NCBI GenBank assembly: GCA_003254885.1
Contig: QANT01007330.1
Span: 1-64,000, forward strand
Length of the DNA stretch: 64,000 bases
DNA from: Purshia tridentata
Lineage: Eukaryota; Streptophyta; Magnoliopsida; Rosales; Rosaceae
Direction of reading: 5' to 3'
A model generated the notes under the pieces. The model saw only the letters and a program-made list of their open reading frames with translations. It was not told the DNA's origin and did no database searches. Both the position numbers and the translations under genes were made by a program. Below, one piece after another: positions 41,195 through 53,983 of the stretch (position 1 is its first letter; the number at the start of each line of letters is the position of its first letter).

Positions 41195-42884
41195 TGACCG
41201 CTAACAAAAGCAGAGGCGTGAGTGTTTATGTGTTCGTGTGTTTGTGTGTGTGTCTTTCTTCTTTGGCTCTGAATCCTCCGATAACTTGGTTACTTTGTCT
41301 GTGCTGTGACTCAGTCACTGTGTCCGTACTCCGTAGACTTAACGAGAAAGAATCGAGGAATAGCGTGCGAACTACGAAGGGGGTTGGGGGATGCCTTGCT
41401 TTGCTTTCTTACTTACGTCTTGACTCTTGAGGAGAATTTTGAGTGGGTCCGAGTCTGGACTCGGACGACTTTTCTTTGTATTTACTATTTAGAGACCTGA
41501 CTGTTGACTGTTGACTGTTGAGTGACTGAGTCTACTCTCTCAAAGATCTCCCGGGTCTTGCCTTTTTAAAATGTTTGGGAATTGAAATTTAGGATTTAAA
41601 TAGAAGTATAACCAGTGCCAAAGACAAATGCTTGCTATCATTGCAAACAATGTCACAAATGATTACCATATACAATGTATCTCTTATACTAATTAGTAAT
41701 TAGTAAACAGGTGAGTTCCCTAATGTATGTATTCATTTTTTTTCATGTTCATCAAATAATAAGCTATTACAAGAGATGTGTTTGATAACTTCATTTCATT
41801 AATACTAGTATTTGAGACGCACTTTATCATTATCTATCATTTAATGAGGTGTGGTTTATTTTTTAATATATTAAATTTTGATTTAGTGTTTGTAGTGTAT
41901 AATTAATTATTATTTATTAGGTTATTTTTATGCGACTTTTTATTAAATAAAGAGTCATCTTTTAACAATTATTGGATATCCCACTTAGAAGGGGCATAGA
42001 ATTATTTACAACTTAATCAAGTTCAATTCCTATTCTCTCCAACTTTAAAAAAAAAATTTCTCATTTTTCATAAAGCCTAATCGCTCGGTAGAAATTGGCG
42101 AAGGGACGTGGCTACTGCAACGGGGCTTGAGTGAGAGAGAGAGAGAGAGGGGAAGGGGACATAGCAACGGTGTAGGAATTAACGACGATGTGACTGAGTA
42201 GAGAATTTGAACTATTGAGAGAAATTTCACATTTCATGAACACTCTTTATATTGTCAATTAATTTTAAAATAAATGTCTATATTTTTTCATGAACATATC
42301 GAGAGAGACGGAGTTGGAGGGGGGTGGGGGATGGCGGTGGCTTGGTTGGCTGTTGACGAAGAGCGGTGACTGTGGGTAGCTGAAAATGAAAACGTCAAAT
42401 GACGTTTTCTCACTTTAATTTAGAGTAAAAGTTGAAAGTGTTTTGAAAATATTTTCAACTGTTTTTGCAAAATGGGCCACGGAACCAATTTTCATTTTTT
42501 AAAAATAAAAATGGGCCAATGTATAGAATTGATAAATTAGATAGCAAATATCTGTTGCAAATCTGTTGTTTTTATTGTAATTAATGTTTTTGTTTCAGTT
42601 AATGTAATTAATATTTTGACATTGATTTGACGATGGAAAGATATAAAACATTAAAACCCACTGATCTTGGTAGAAAGCATTAGCTCAAGCTCTGTCGGCT
42701 AGGCCCGGCTCAGGCAGCTGTTGCACAAGGGTCGCATCGTGTAAACTGGACCGTTAAGTTAATTTCAAAGTTTAATAAGTTGAGTAGATTGAACCTTGGA
42801 ACGCAATCCAACCAAAGTGAAACCCTCATTGTAGATTGATTTATTTTTCTCACCATTCATTTCTTCTCCAAGGGGTGAGAGTCA
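41195..42884. other. Intergenic: DCL4 leader/promoter and AT-rich sequence
   Basis: The first 350 bp hold the DCL4 leader and promoter with W-box cores. From 41570 to 42884 the sequence is AT-rich and non-coding, with a GA run near 42131-42150. No gene is seen. Confidence 0.45.
41420..41523. promoter_or_regulatory. W-box cluster upstream of DCL4
   Basis: TTGACT occurs at 41420-41425, 41504-41509 and 41511-41516. The last two lie inside a 7-bp tandem repeat (CTGTTGA) that ends in a degenerate TTGAGT. TTGAC with a following C/T is the WRKY-factor core. The cluster lies 230-320 bp before the DCL4 ATG. WRKY control of an antiviral silencing gene is plausible but inferred only. Confidence 0.4.
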
Positions 42885-43902
42885 TGTTCAGGGATAACAT
42901 CCCCCATTCGAGTCAACGGTCAACATTCTGAACACGTAGGACCTCGGATTCAACTTCCGTCCCGCGACCCGTGTCAGTGGGCCATCGATACAACCTCATC
43001 GGATCGGATCATGCCATCGAATCCGATCCGAACCGATCATGTTGACTAATAGTCAGAAGCAGAATCTGCGAAATTCACTAGTATCTCGGATCGGATGCTG
43101 AGCTCGGATCGGAATGTGTCAAGTGTCTCCCTTCGTCAGAACTCTGTTCGGTAGCTCTTCCATCTTATTGTTCGGATCGGATTCGTATGTCTTCCGAGCC
43201 GAATAGTTCCTGGATGTATTCAACTTCCCCGCAGATGTGTCATCACTGGAAGTCCTGCTCGGATCGGAATGATCGCCCTCCACTCATACAACTCCGAGCC
43301 GAACGCAAACTCAGGTCGTAGTTATTGCGCCTGACACTCCAAAGGTAAAGTCTCTGCTCTGCATTTATGGCCTACCTGCTCTGCCTTGCTTTCCATTTAA
43401 TGCATGCAACTTGCAGACATCCCTCATGTATTAAATGAAAGAACATGTCAGTAACCCAGTTGATCCTGCAAACTTAGCCCTTAAAGACCTATGTTCAGCC
43501 ATGATCATACCTACTAGCCAGCCAAAATATCTCAACCCCTTTGCCTATAAATAAGAGTATAACCATAAGGCAAAAGAGACACAGAAATCTGAAAAAACTA
43601 GCCCAAGCTCTGGCAACATTTACCCAGAAATTTTACCTCTTTTCCTTCATCTTCTTCCCAAGCCTTTGCTGTGTTCTTCAGCCCTTCTTATATCCTCCTC
43701 CTTGCACTCTTCTGACTTTACCATCGGAGTATCTCCGGCCGGTACCATACCGGTGCTCTTTTCCGTTCAGTGTGCAGGAAGAAATCGAGATAGCAACCAG
43801 TTGACACGCTCGGATCATCCGCTCGCTCGCTCAACTCGCCACGTCACCAACCATCCGCATTTAAGTTGTGTGCAGAAGTCCGAACAGATTTTTGCATCAA
43901 CA
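42885..43902 (+). mobile_element. Solo LTR (fossil), probably Gypsy-type, with 5-bp target duplication
   Basis: The element starts TGTTCAGGG and ends GCATCAACA, so the ends are TGTT...AACA. AGTCA flanks it on both sides (42880-42884 and 43903-43907), an exact 5-bp target-site duplication. Length is 1018 bp. It is more GC-rich than its surroundings and holds a TATAAATAAG promoter box near 43545. Near 43723 lies a CATCGGAGT block of the kind seen in LTRs of plant Tat/Athila-type Gypsy elements. No internal region remains: this is a solo LTR left by recombination between two LTRs. The exact target duplication suggests moderate to young age. It ends 143 bp before the HEM4-domain start codon, in the same orientation. 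Confidence 0.85.
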
Positions 43903-44045
43903 AGTCATTAATTAGAAGGCACTCCATTTCCTAGTGTTAAAATATGGTTAAAGCTAGCAACAAGAAATCAAATGAACTACTTGTATATAATAGATGTGCT
44001 TCCTTTTTGGTGAACAAATGAAGTACTAGCAGCAGCAGCAGCATC

Positions 44046-44891
44046 ATGAGCACGCCCACAGTGGCATTCACCACGCCGCCAAACTACGCCGCCAGGCTCG
44101 CCCACCTCCTCACCCTCAAGGGCCTCAACCCCCTCTCGTCTCCCACACTCATCGTCCACCCCACCCCTCTCACCATCTCCGCTCTCAAACCCTACCTCGC
44201 ACCCCCTTCCCTCGACCTCTTCTCTGCCATTGCCTTCCCTTCGCGCACCGCTATCCACGCGCTTTCATCTGCTGCCGGCGACATCAATCGCCCTCTCCTC
44301 TCCCCGAACGGCGACACATTCATCGTCGCCGCGCTCGGCAAGGACGCCGACCTCATCGACCATAATTTCCTCTATAAGCTTTGTCAAAATCCTAACCGAG
44401 TTAGAATTCTGGTCCCTCCTACCGCCACTCCGAACGGCTTGGTTCAGTCGCTCGGCGACGGCTGCGGTCGTAGGCTGTTGTGTCCAGTTCCGACTGTGTC
44501 GGGACTGACCGAGCCTCCGGTGGTCCCGAATTTTCTTCGGAATCTGGAGGCTCACCGCTGGGTCCCAGTTAGAGTTAATGCGTACGAGACGCAGTGGGCC
44601 GGGCCGGAGTGTGCCAAGCAAGTGGTGGAGAGGATTGAGAAGGGAACGTTGGATGCGATTGTGTTTACGAGCACTGCGGAGGTGGAGGGGTTGCTGAAGA
44701 GTTTCAATGAGTTTGGGCTGGATTGGGAGATTGCCAAGAAGAAGTGTCCAAAAATGGTTGTAGCAGCCCATGGGCCCATTACGGCGGCTGGGGCCCAGAT
44801 GTTTGGGGTTAGAGTTGATTTGGTGAGTTCTCAATTTGATAGTTTTCAAGGTGTTGTTGATTCTGTACATTTTGCGATTTTTAAGGCTTAA
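44046..44891 (+). CDS. Uroporphyrinogen-III synthase (HEM4) family protein, intronless
   Basis: A single open frame of 281 residues. Family members close linear hydroxymethylbilane into uroporphyrinogen III, an early step of haem and chlorophyll synthesis. The C-terminal half shows the family blocks DAIVFTSTAEVEGLLKSF (about residues 203-220) and AHGPITAAGAQMFGVRVD (about 241-258). The middle has RILVPPTATPNGLVQSLGD. It begins MSTPTVAFTTPPNYAARLAH without an obvious plastid transit peptide, and it lacks introns, unlike the multi-exon plastid HEMD gene of Arabidopsis. It may therefore be a paralogue or retrocopy-derived gene rather than the main pathway enzyme. The first half is GC-rich. An AGC repeat abuts the ATG. 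A solo LTR ends 143 bp upstream. Confidence 0.8.
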   Translation: MSTPTVAFTTPPNYAARLAHLLTLKGLNPLSSPTLIVHPTPLTISALKPYLAPPSLDLFSAIAFPSRTAIHALSSAAGDINRPLLSPNGDTFIVAALGKDADLIDHNFLYKLCQNPNRVRILVPPTATPNGLVQSLGDGCGRRLLCPVPTVSGLTEPPVVPNFLRNLEAHRWVPVRVNAYETQWAGPECAKQVVERIEKGTLDAIVFTSTAEVEGLLKSFNEFGLDWEIAKKKCPKMVVAAHGPITAAGAQMFGVRVDLVSSQFDSFQGVVDSVHFAIFKA

Positions 44892-45343
44892 TTGGATTTG
44901 AAGCAATTTTGATGAAAATGATTGTGTAATATGGCCCAAGGCCCATGACTGAAACATTGTAATGCTAATGTGAATTATTTCTGTTAATATACTAAGGGCT
45001 ATGGCAATTTTTATTAGTTATATATTACTTATATTTACTAATAAACAAGTGGGTTCTACTTCTACGTAGTTTTGTATTAGAAAAATATAAAATTAGCAGA
45101 TAAGAGGTCCTAGTTTAACAAATTTTCACACATGCATTATAGGAAGGGTACACAAACCTATATTATATGGCACTATTATACAGCAAAGACAGTTCTATTG
45201 CTTATGATAGAAGCAAGCTATAGAACAAATTGACTACAGAGTACAGATAGTCACTCTTATCAGTCAAGCACTTGTGTATATCTATGTTTTTTAATTGGTA
45301 ATCTGCGTAGAATCATAACCCTGCAGCTGCTTCAAAAGTTGGG
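44892..45343. other. Intergenic between converging HEM4 and MOL1 genes
   Basis: The two genes converge, so this 450-bp stretch holds both 3' UTRs. No other feature is seen. Confidence 0.5.
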
Positions 45344-48300
45344 TCATTTTTTTTGTGGCTTTTCAACCCTTAAAAGCTTTAATGTATCTTCCATGGATGG
45401 TCGATCCGATGGTCTACTCCTAGTGCAAAGTGTAGCAACCTCAAGAACCAGTTTTATCTCTTCTTGCACTGAAATGTTGGAACCAACTTCATTCTCACTA
45501 TAGATTTCTCTCAGAACCACTTCCCTTGACTTGATTTGTATGCTTGCTCCTGAGTTCGTCAACCTGCCATTTGTTAAAATTTCCAGCACAATCTCCCCAA
45601 AGCTGTATACATCTCTGTATAGCTCCTCTTTTATGGCACTATTGGTATCACCTGTCCAAAAATTTGTAAACAAACTTTTAACAACTGTTTCTGGTTCCAA
45701 ACAAAATTAGAAAATGAGCAATTATAGAATAGATGAAGGCTCATACACAAAAGAAATCAAACCATATAAATCTTTCACCTTCTCTATAGGCCCCAAACCA
45801 GAAAATTGTGTGTTTTCTTGTTTGGGGCCACTGATTTTGCAGAGACTTATAAAGTATATTTAAGGTTGTTCAGGCATATTCTCGACTGTGGTTATAGAAC
45901 TGGTCATGGAAGGCTTAAATTGTTTGTTTGGCGTGGCAGAGTAAAACTTGATAAAGACAACAAAATTCCACAGAATTGATCGTCTCTGCTACATGAAAGA
46001 ACATATATTTTTGTGCATACCTGTATCCCTTGTGGAAGTTGCTGCTGGAAATGTACCTTTGTTCAACTCGAGCAGATGCTTGAACCCGAATTCTGTCAAA
46101 TGAGGTTCCATATTTTCATCAAACACTATATTACATGATCTCAAATCTCCATGGGCAATTGGAGGATAGCAGTCATGGTGAAGGAAGCACAATCCCTTTG
46201 CAATGCCCATCACAATTTTGTACTTGGCTGCCCATTCCCTTTTCACTCTGATCTTTTCAGCCAAATTTCCATTGGGCAAGTAATCGTACAAGAGATAAGC
46301 CAGATGCTTGTTGTAGCAAAACCCGAGCAACCTAATTAGATTCTTATGTCTTGTATTCCCAATTTGGGTTATAAATTCCAACAGAACTCGGATTCTCTTT
46401 GCTTCCCATTCAATCTTCTTTACTGAAACTGTGATTCCCGTGGGGAGAACCGCTTTGCATACTGAAGCTGACAATGGAGGCAATGCATCCATGGATTCTA
46501 TGGAACTGAAGCTCTTCAATACATCATTTGCTGTGAATTGAGGAAGTCCAGAAAATGACATCATCTTCCATTGGCCTTTGCTGCTTCTTCGAAAATAAAA
46601 TACCCCCAGAACTGATAGAGTAATTAACATAACTACACCTGCACACAGTAGCACAACCCATATAAGCTTCCCAATGCCTCTGCTTCCAAAGATAGCCACT
46701 GAACCAGGACATGATCTCAGAGGTTCTCCACAGAGCTTTGGATTTCCAATGAATGCGCTACTTCCCATTGCTCTCAATATCTTTTCAGAGGGAATGGTTC
46801 CAGAAATGTCGTTGAAAGACACATTTAGAAGTACTAAGCTTGAAGAAGAACCGAACTTTGTAGGTATTGGTCCATTGAAACTATTATGTGACAGGTCTAG
46901 GACACCAAGAGCAGGAAGACTTGCAAGGTTCTCAGGTATAGGACCTGATAAATTATTGTTAGCTAAAGCAAACGTCTCAAGAGCTCGGCAGTTTGAAATA
47001 GTTGTCGGAACAATTCCTGATAAACTGTTCGTGTTCAGTTCAACAACAGATATGGATTTGCAATTTTGGAATGGAGGAAGATGGCCTAAGATGCTACATG
47101 AGGATGCTGAAAAATTCTGAAGAAGTGGCAAAGACCATGTTTGTTCAGGAATTGTGCCCCCTAACTCTGGATTATTGGAAACATTAAAGTACTCAAGCTT
47201 GGGAGCTTGGGATATATCTATTGGAATCCCACCAGTAAGGTTGTTCATGGATAAGTCGACATATGAGATATCAGGAAGATGGCTAAATTTCAAGGGGATC
47301 CCACCTGAGAATAAGTTATCTTCAAGCCGAAGACGAACAAGCGAAGAACAATTGGACAGAGATGGTGAAAGACTGCCAGTAAAATTATTTGAAAATAGTA
47401 TTAACTTAAATAGCACACCTTTCACGCAGATATCAGGTGGAATGCTGCCAATGAAATTGTTTGTGGACACATCCACCCACTTGAGGTTTGAGTTCCTGCC
47501 CAAGCTCTGTGGAAGCTTCCCAGAGAAAAAATTGTTCCATATAAGAAGAGTCTCTAGTGATGGAAGCTCTGCAATTCCTTCAGGAACAGTGCCACTCATC
47601 TCATTGTAAAAAAGACTGAGCAGTTTAAGGCTCTTCAACTCCAAAAGGCTATCAGGAATAGGCCCAGAAATTAGATTATCAGAAAGATCCAAGCTTGTGA
47701 GAGGCCGGATTTTGCTGAATTCCCCTGGTATTGGTCCAGTGAGCTGGTTTCTGAAGAGAAAAAGTGACTCAAGCATGGTGAGATTTCCAAGTTCTCTTGG
47801 TATAGAGCCAGAGAGGTTTGCATAAGCAATATCAAGATACTGAAGCTGACTCATGTTGCCCAATTGCCATGCGATGCTTCCTTGGTAATAATTGTAGCCA
47901 ATCTCCATGTGGGTGACTGTTTTGAGCTTGCCAAGTTCTGGTGGTATGCCTCCACTGAGAATATTCCCTGCAAGATGAAGAAACTCAAGGCTCTTGAAAG
48001 AACCATACTCTGATGGGATTGGTCCCCTGAAATAACTTCCAGCTAAATTGAGGACCTTGAGATGTTGAAGCTGTGAAACCTCAACAGGCAATGACCCTGA
48101 AAAGCTGTTGCTGAAGGCATCAAACACAACCAGGTTCTGAAGACCGAAGACCCCACCAGGGAATTGACCAGAAAAGTTGTTCCTGCTAATGTCCAAGCTT
48201 CTCAGATTGGTGAGGTTGAAAATTCCCATAGGGAGCTGGCCAGAGAATGAGTTGGAACTGAGGTTGAGATCAACAAGCTCCGTGAAGACACTGAATTGCT

Positions 48301-48577
48301 TTCCGGACATTGCACCCCTTAGATTCTTCATTGACAGGTCCAAACCAGTAACGGTGGAATTCTTGTTACATTTGACACCAGACCAAGAACATGCATAGAT
48401 TTTCCCAGATGGGTTTTCTCCAGAAGGCACAGACCAGTCTTTCAAACTACCATGGTCATCTACAAGCTCAGATTTTAAGCTCAGAAGGGTCTCTGAGAAG
48501 AGATCAGCTGCTGAAGCAACTACAAAGAACATCAAAGGGACAAGAAGATTCAAGTAGAAGCAATTGGAAATCCCCAT
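45344..48577 (-). CDS. MOL1: LRR receptor-like protein of the MOL1 (MORE LATERAL GROWTH1) type, probable pseudokinase, two exons
   Basis: Exons 48577-46021 and 45651-45344 join to 954 residues. Order: signal peptide (about 1-24, LNLLVPLMFFVVASAADLF), LRR N-cap with CSWSGVKCN, about twenty LRRs, a transmembrane helix near 637-660 (LIWVVLLCAGVVMLITLSVL), and a kinase-like domain. Conserved stretches such as LNLAGSYFRGPIPSEYGSFK and GLPQFTANDVLKSF match Arabidopsis MOL1 (At5g51350), a repressor of cambium activity related to the PXY/TDR receptors. The kinase domain keeps an ATP-site VSVKK (about 720), but the catalytic loop is AHGDLRSCN instead of HRDLKxxN, the DFG motif is EFG (about 829), and no glycine-rich loop is seen. 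A signalling pseudokinase is therefore likely. I took the first true ATG as the start. No break. Confidence 0.92.
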
Positions 48578-51500
48578 TGGAACTCGCAGTTGGGAAGAAA
48601 GAGTGACAATTTTAGACACCCAAAGAAAGAAAATGTGTCAGATTATAATAAGGCATCCGTTTGTTTGTTTGTTTTGGTGAGTGAACTGTGATCCATATAT
48701 GCATGGGAACTAGAGAAAGAGAGCACAAAAAAAGGGAATGAATGGGTGTATATTGATTAGCTGAAATGAGAATATTATTGGGTTGCCTTTGGGAGCAAGA
48801 AGGGACCCTTGGGCTGTTTGTTTATTTGGATGGTGTTGGCCATTAGGAATAGAGCTTTTACATCACAGGCCATAGGGCATCTCTTTTTCCTTTTCACTCG
48901 AAAGAATCCAATAAGCTAGACTAGCTCGTAGTAGCAGTAAAGCAGTGACTCAGTTTTTGAATTGGTATTTGCGCACCGTGGGACATATACCCAAATCACC
49001 AATATCCATGTTTATGTTATAAAAATAGTAAAGTAAAGGTGTATTCTGTATAGTCTCTTTCTGTTAGATGGATTCTAGCAAATTGCTTACTGTTAAATAA
49101 GGTGGAATACAATGTCTTTAATTAACCTGATGCATAATTATTTGTTAATTACCACAATTAGCTGTGATGGGGCCAAGGTCACTTCGCCCTCACTCTTCCA
49201 CCTTACATTGTTAACCACATTGTGATGCGCTTAAGTGTAGGGTTTTTTTATACTAAATCATACCACTTTTTGTGGGTCTACGGCTCTATATGGTTCGATT
49301 TCCCTGCCTACCTTCTACAATTAGTTGTTGATAATTTAAATATTATTTTTGGTTCATTATAAGAGATAAAACTATTAATTTATTCTCGATGTAAGATTTT
49401 GACATTTGAATACTCACGGAATTACCTATAATTCCTTATACTTTAGATCTATTATTTGATTGTGATCATTATAAGGTAATCTTCTTCGTAATGATTGTCC
49501 ATGATGAATGTGCACGAAGAATGTGAAGGGAATATTAAATCATGATTATATATGGTGGCCGAAATATGTTATGGCTATGTGAAAATCATCCTTTTGCTAT
49601 TCCTTGTAATTATGGCTGTCACCTATTACGTTGATGTGCACAGAGTAAAGTAAATAGGAGTTAAAGCCTGGAGAAAATTATGTAAGTTGGTCCTATGTAT
49701 GAAGGCATTAATTAAGTTTTTGGTAGTGTCACACTGTGAGCAGTTAATATGTACGTATGGACAAGAATAAATTTGATCGGAGGATTAATTTCATTGGGGT
49801 TTTGAAGTGACAGTAGCAGGTGCAGGAATGACACGAGCAAATGCAAAAGAGTAAAGACTAAAGAGTATAAGTAAAGACAAGGTTGGTGATAAAAGACGTT
49901 ACCTTTTTCTTAATTTATATTGAGGCCAGTGGCCAGCCTTTTGTGTACCTCGAGGACATGCATAAAGGCCAGGCTACCCCATTCTCTTCATATTGACCTT
50001 AACAGCGATTTCCCATATCATGCGTGTTTCGTTTTAAGGAGTCAAATTTTCATGTGAAAGAGAAGAGACATAAATATGTAGAATGTATATAACAACTTCG
50101 ATTCTTTTTTCTCTTCGTTTGGTTCTTTCAAACCCTTCAAATTAAGAGGCAAAGGTAGCTAGCTATTTGTAGGATCACTGGATCAGGAATCAGGATGGTG
50201 ATAAATGATAAAGATAGTTCAGAACTTCAGTTCCCTCCCTATGGGTGATGGGTGGGTTTGTGAATTGGGTCAACATCTACTTTTTGGGTTAAACGTGTGG
50301 ATGTACACAAGCCAAACAAGGAGACAGAGAGAGAAGACAAAAGAGCTAGAGGCAGAGAGGAAAGTTAGTTTGTAAAAAGCAAAGAAAACTGCTAAAACTA
50401 AAAGCACTGTTTTGCTTCTTCATTAATGGAAGTGGAAGACTCTAGGGCCATACGGATATGTCATACAAGTGTCTCCGTTGATTCAAGCTTTGGGTTTACC
50501 ATCACCGTCATCACGGGTGCTCTGCAAGTCTGCAATGCTTCACACTTTCACAGACCTCCCGTGACAATTTATTACATCATAGGGCTGAGGAATCCTTCTA
50601 CTTGAAGTCACTATGTAGCTTGGCTCTGTGAGACTGTGACATTAATTTTGAGGTTAATATATATATTTGTTTTTGGGACTTAATTAAGAAGGTACATAGT
50701 CATATGCAGTCCAAGTAGTCAGAAGATGGTGATAGAAAAAAACAAACCAAAAGTTTGCCCTAGACAGCATTTCATGAAAGGGACGTACACTGCACCGCGG
50801 ATTTGATTTGAATTGGATTAATTTGGCCGTGTGCTGCTGAGTGAGAACAACACATCTTTTTAGGAAAAGAAATATTCAAGTGAATTGGATTCCCATTTCA
50901 GAGTCAAAAGAGTAGGAGCTTAATATCTGATTTGATACTCTCCGTCTCACCTCATCTAATCAAATAATAATTAACAACTCTATTAACAAATATTTAACTT
51001 GGATTTTTCTCTGAAATTCTGTTCTTGCCCACCCACTGATGCTAACCTTGAAATGAAATGAGATCTAGTGTACATAAAGTTGGGGGTAATTTGGACTTTC
51101 TGAGGGACATTGTTGTAAATTACGGGGAACATTTAGTCAAAATATTAGTGGTGCGGAAACTAATGAGCAAAAATGGATTAACATAATGCAAAAAAAGACA
51201 CCAATCATGCATAAAGCATGCATAATACGTTCTAAAAAGCAAGGATAGAGTGGTTGGAGTTAATAAAGTGATGAAGAAAAGGACCCTCTTCATCTTTTAC
51301 TTTCTTTTCTTTTAGATCACTGACTCACTGAAATTGTATACTCTATGACCAGAGGACCATGTTATAACTATATAACTGTCATCCATTTTCAATAGTACTA
51401 GTTTTTGTTAACATCATCCAGGATTGTGTTTAAAAAAGAAACGGCAAGGCCATATGAAGGCAATGACAAAGAATAATTTGAAAGAAGCACAAACTATGCT

Positions 51501-52436
51501 GCTAGTTAGAGATATGTGATTTCCAGAGCTAAAGTTGGATGTTATTATTAGAAAGCAATATATAACCCACCTTATGATTTCCAGAGCTAAAGAGAGACAC
51601 TTCTCCTACCAAATTATGAATAGGCTAAATGAAGTCTGCTCATAGAACACCACAATATCTTGCAGCCATGCTTTGAATGAGGAATATATTGTAACATGAT
51701 GTTAATGGTTTCACGGGAGTTGGCATATTGACCCCCTTGGAAAGTGAAAATTGTTAAAGGATGAAGTCAATGCAATAGCATCAATCACATGATTCTAAGA
51801 AACTGACTGCCTTGCTTCTCAAAGTTCCATATCAGTCATTTCTGCAGTATGACAAAAATCACTTTCCTTTTCCTTCTAAAGCCTGATGCTAGGTAGGAGT
51901 AGGAGTAGGAGCATATCTCAAGACACTAAAAGGCAGACATTCCTTGGTATGTATACTAACCTAGTGAATCTGAAAAGCTAGGTAGGAGGACACCTTTATT
52001 AGAATAAAACTTCACTATACATGTCAAAAGGTGACATTACAGAGCACATAAGTGCCAAAATGTGGAGGAAAATGAAATAATAAACTGAAATGCAAAAATT
52101 AACCAGAGGTTATGCTAAGTTGCTAAGTCTTGTCTAGTTTAAACATTCTAGCATAACAGCCTTACTTGCCAAGTATAAACTCATGTTTGGCCCTTCAAAC
52201 TGCAAACTGAATTCAGATAATGAGTTCAAGTAGAAGAAGAAAATGGCCTTCCATCTTTGTATTACTTTATATGGCATATCAAACCACTCAATTAAATGTT
52301 TTATTCTGCAGTAGACTGTGTAAATTAGAAAACAAAACCCCGGTGAAGCTCTTATCACAAAAAAAAAAACCCCCTCCCATTGAAGCAAAAGCTCTGACAA
52401 AGGTCGAAAAAATGATTAAAGAATGTTGATACAACA
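48578..52436. other. 3.9-kb gene-free stretch
   Basis: Contains the MOL1 promoter at its left end and the 3' UTR of the EDR2-like gene at its right end. The middle is AT-rich, with no reading frame that looks protein-like, no tRNA and no clear transposon ends. A short direct repeat, GATTTCCAGAGCTAAAG, occurs at about 51519 and 51577. Confidence 0.45.
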
Positions 52437-53914
52437 TCAAACCTCCAAATGAACAGCAGTGTCGAGCCTCAAACGATTTAGTCGAACAGTCCCAAGAAGG
52501 TACTCGGGCAACTCTTCCTCCTCCTTTGCCTGCAAACATAAAAGCTGTTAATGTCTACGTGTTTATCACATGCTAGAGCTAATACACTGCTAACATTATT
52601 AATTATTAATACAACAGAAAGTAGATTATACTTAACCAATTGGTAATACACCATCTTGAAACATTAGGATACATCAAAGTAGGTTACACCAATTATATAT
52701 ATATATATATTCTATGTAGAGAATCTCGAGATTAACATTTCTGTTATGTTATGTATTCTAATATCAGACTGCATAAATTGGTATCCATAACAACTGACTC
52801 TCCTCTCCATCTAGGATGTAGATCATATGGAGACATTATAATGATGGACTTCGTCCATTTGACTTGTATTTCTCTTCCATTTTTATTAATATACTCTGTA
52901 TTATTTATAAAAAATTATGGGGACATATTAGGTATTTAGTTTAACTTGGGATTTAAATTTTTATCTAGTTTGGGATTTTTTTAGTATGTAGAAGTACACA
53001 TGAATCGATTTCTGTAATTCAATATAGGGTTATCTTAATTTGACTAGGATTTCTTTCACTATTAAGGTTTTCAACATTGGGTTTGGACTACCTATTATAT
53101 TAAGAGGCCTTACTGCTACCGAAGGAGGTAGACTAGATTATAAATAGGCTTTACTGTAACTATTTCTCCTCCCTGTTGGTTCTCTCTCTCTCCCCCCAGA
53201 CACACATATCTGACCAACACTTTTAACAAATTCACAACCAGAAGTCCACACCAAAAGAAGACCATAAGTTGATATAAGGAGCACTGTATTTAAAAAATGT
53301 AACAATCACAAACAAACACACCTCTATCAAAATTGCAAGGTCAACAACTATGCTTGTGACATATCCCAAGACAAGTCCTATGACTCTCCTTGCTACAGAC
53401 GATGATCCAATATCCACATCAATCTGAAAAATTGAGGATTTTTCAATAAATATTTTTCATTAAGGGAGAACAAGCAGAATACAGCAGAATAATTGTTAGA
53501 GATGCCATAAGCAGTGAGGAAATGTTAATAATGCTTGACATTACAGTTTTGATTCTAAACTGTAAGCAAGTGTTTGTAGAATACCGTTGGCTTTGTTTCT
53601 ATCATAGAAGATTTGCTATAGAAAAAGCCAGTCTTGTAGATTTGATAGTACGAAATATAATAATGAACATGAATAAAAGATTCTTTGAAACTTTGTTCAA
53701 AGAGGTCCTGAACTTCTCAAACTAGAAATAACTCAAAAATAATCTTTACTGATTAAAACTTGATGATCATATGTCAGCCGTCAGGCTATCTGGATTCTCG
53801 AGATCATGTTTTGACACAAAACCATACCTTAAGATTACCCCAAAAAAACAGAAGGAAAGGTTAATTCCTTGCTCCTGTACTACAAAGAGAATACATAAAT
53901 TTAATAGCTGGAGA

Positions 53915-53983
<69 letters not shown>

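Noticed and set aside
44265-44957. 230-codon minus-strand open frame
   Set aside because: Antisense to the GC-rich HEM4-domain gene, whose sense frame carries the family motifs.
46674-47609. Plus-strand open frames of 148 and 151 codons
   Set aside because: They are antisense shadows of the LRR repeats in the MOL1-type gene. Their residue pattern mirrors the repeat unit and fits no family.
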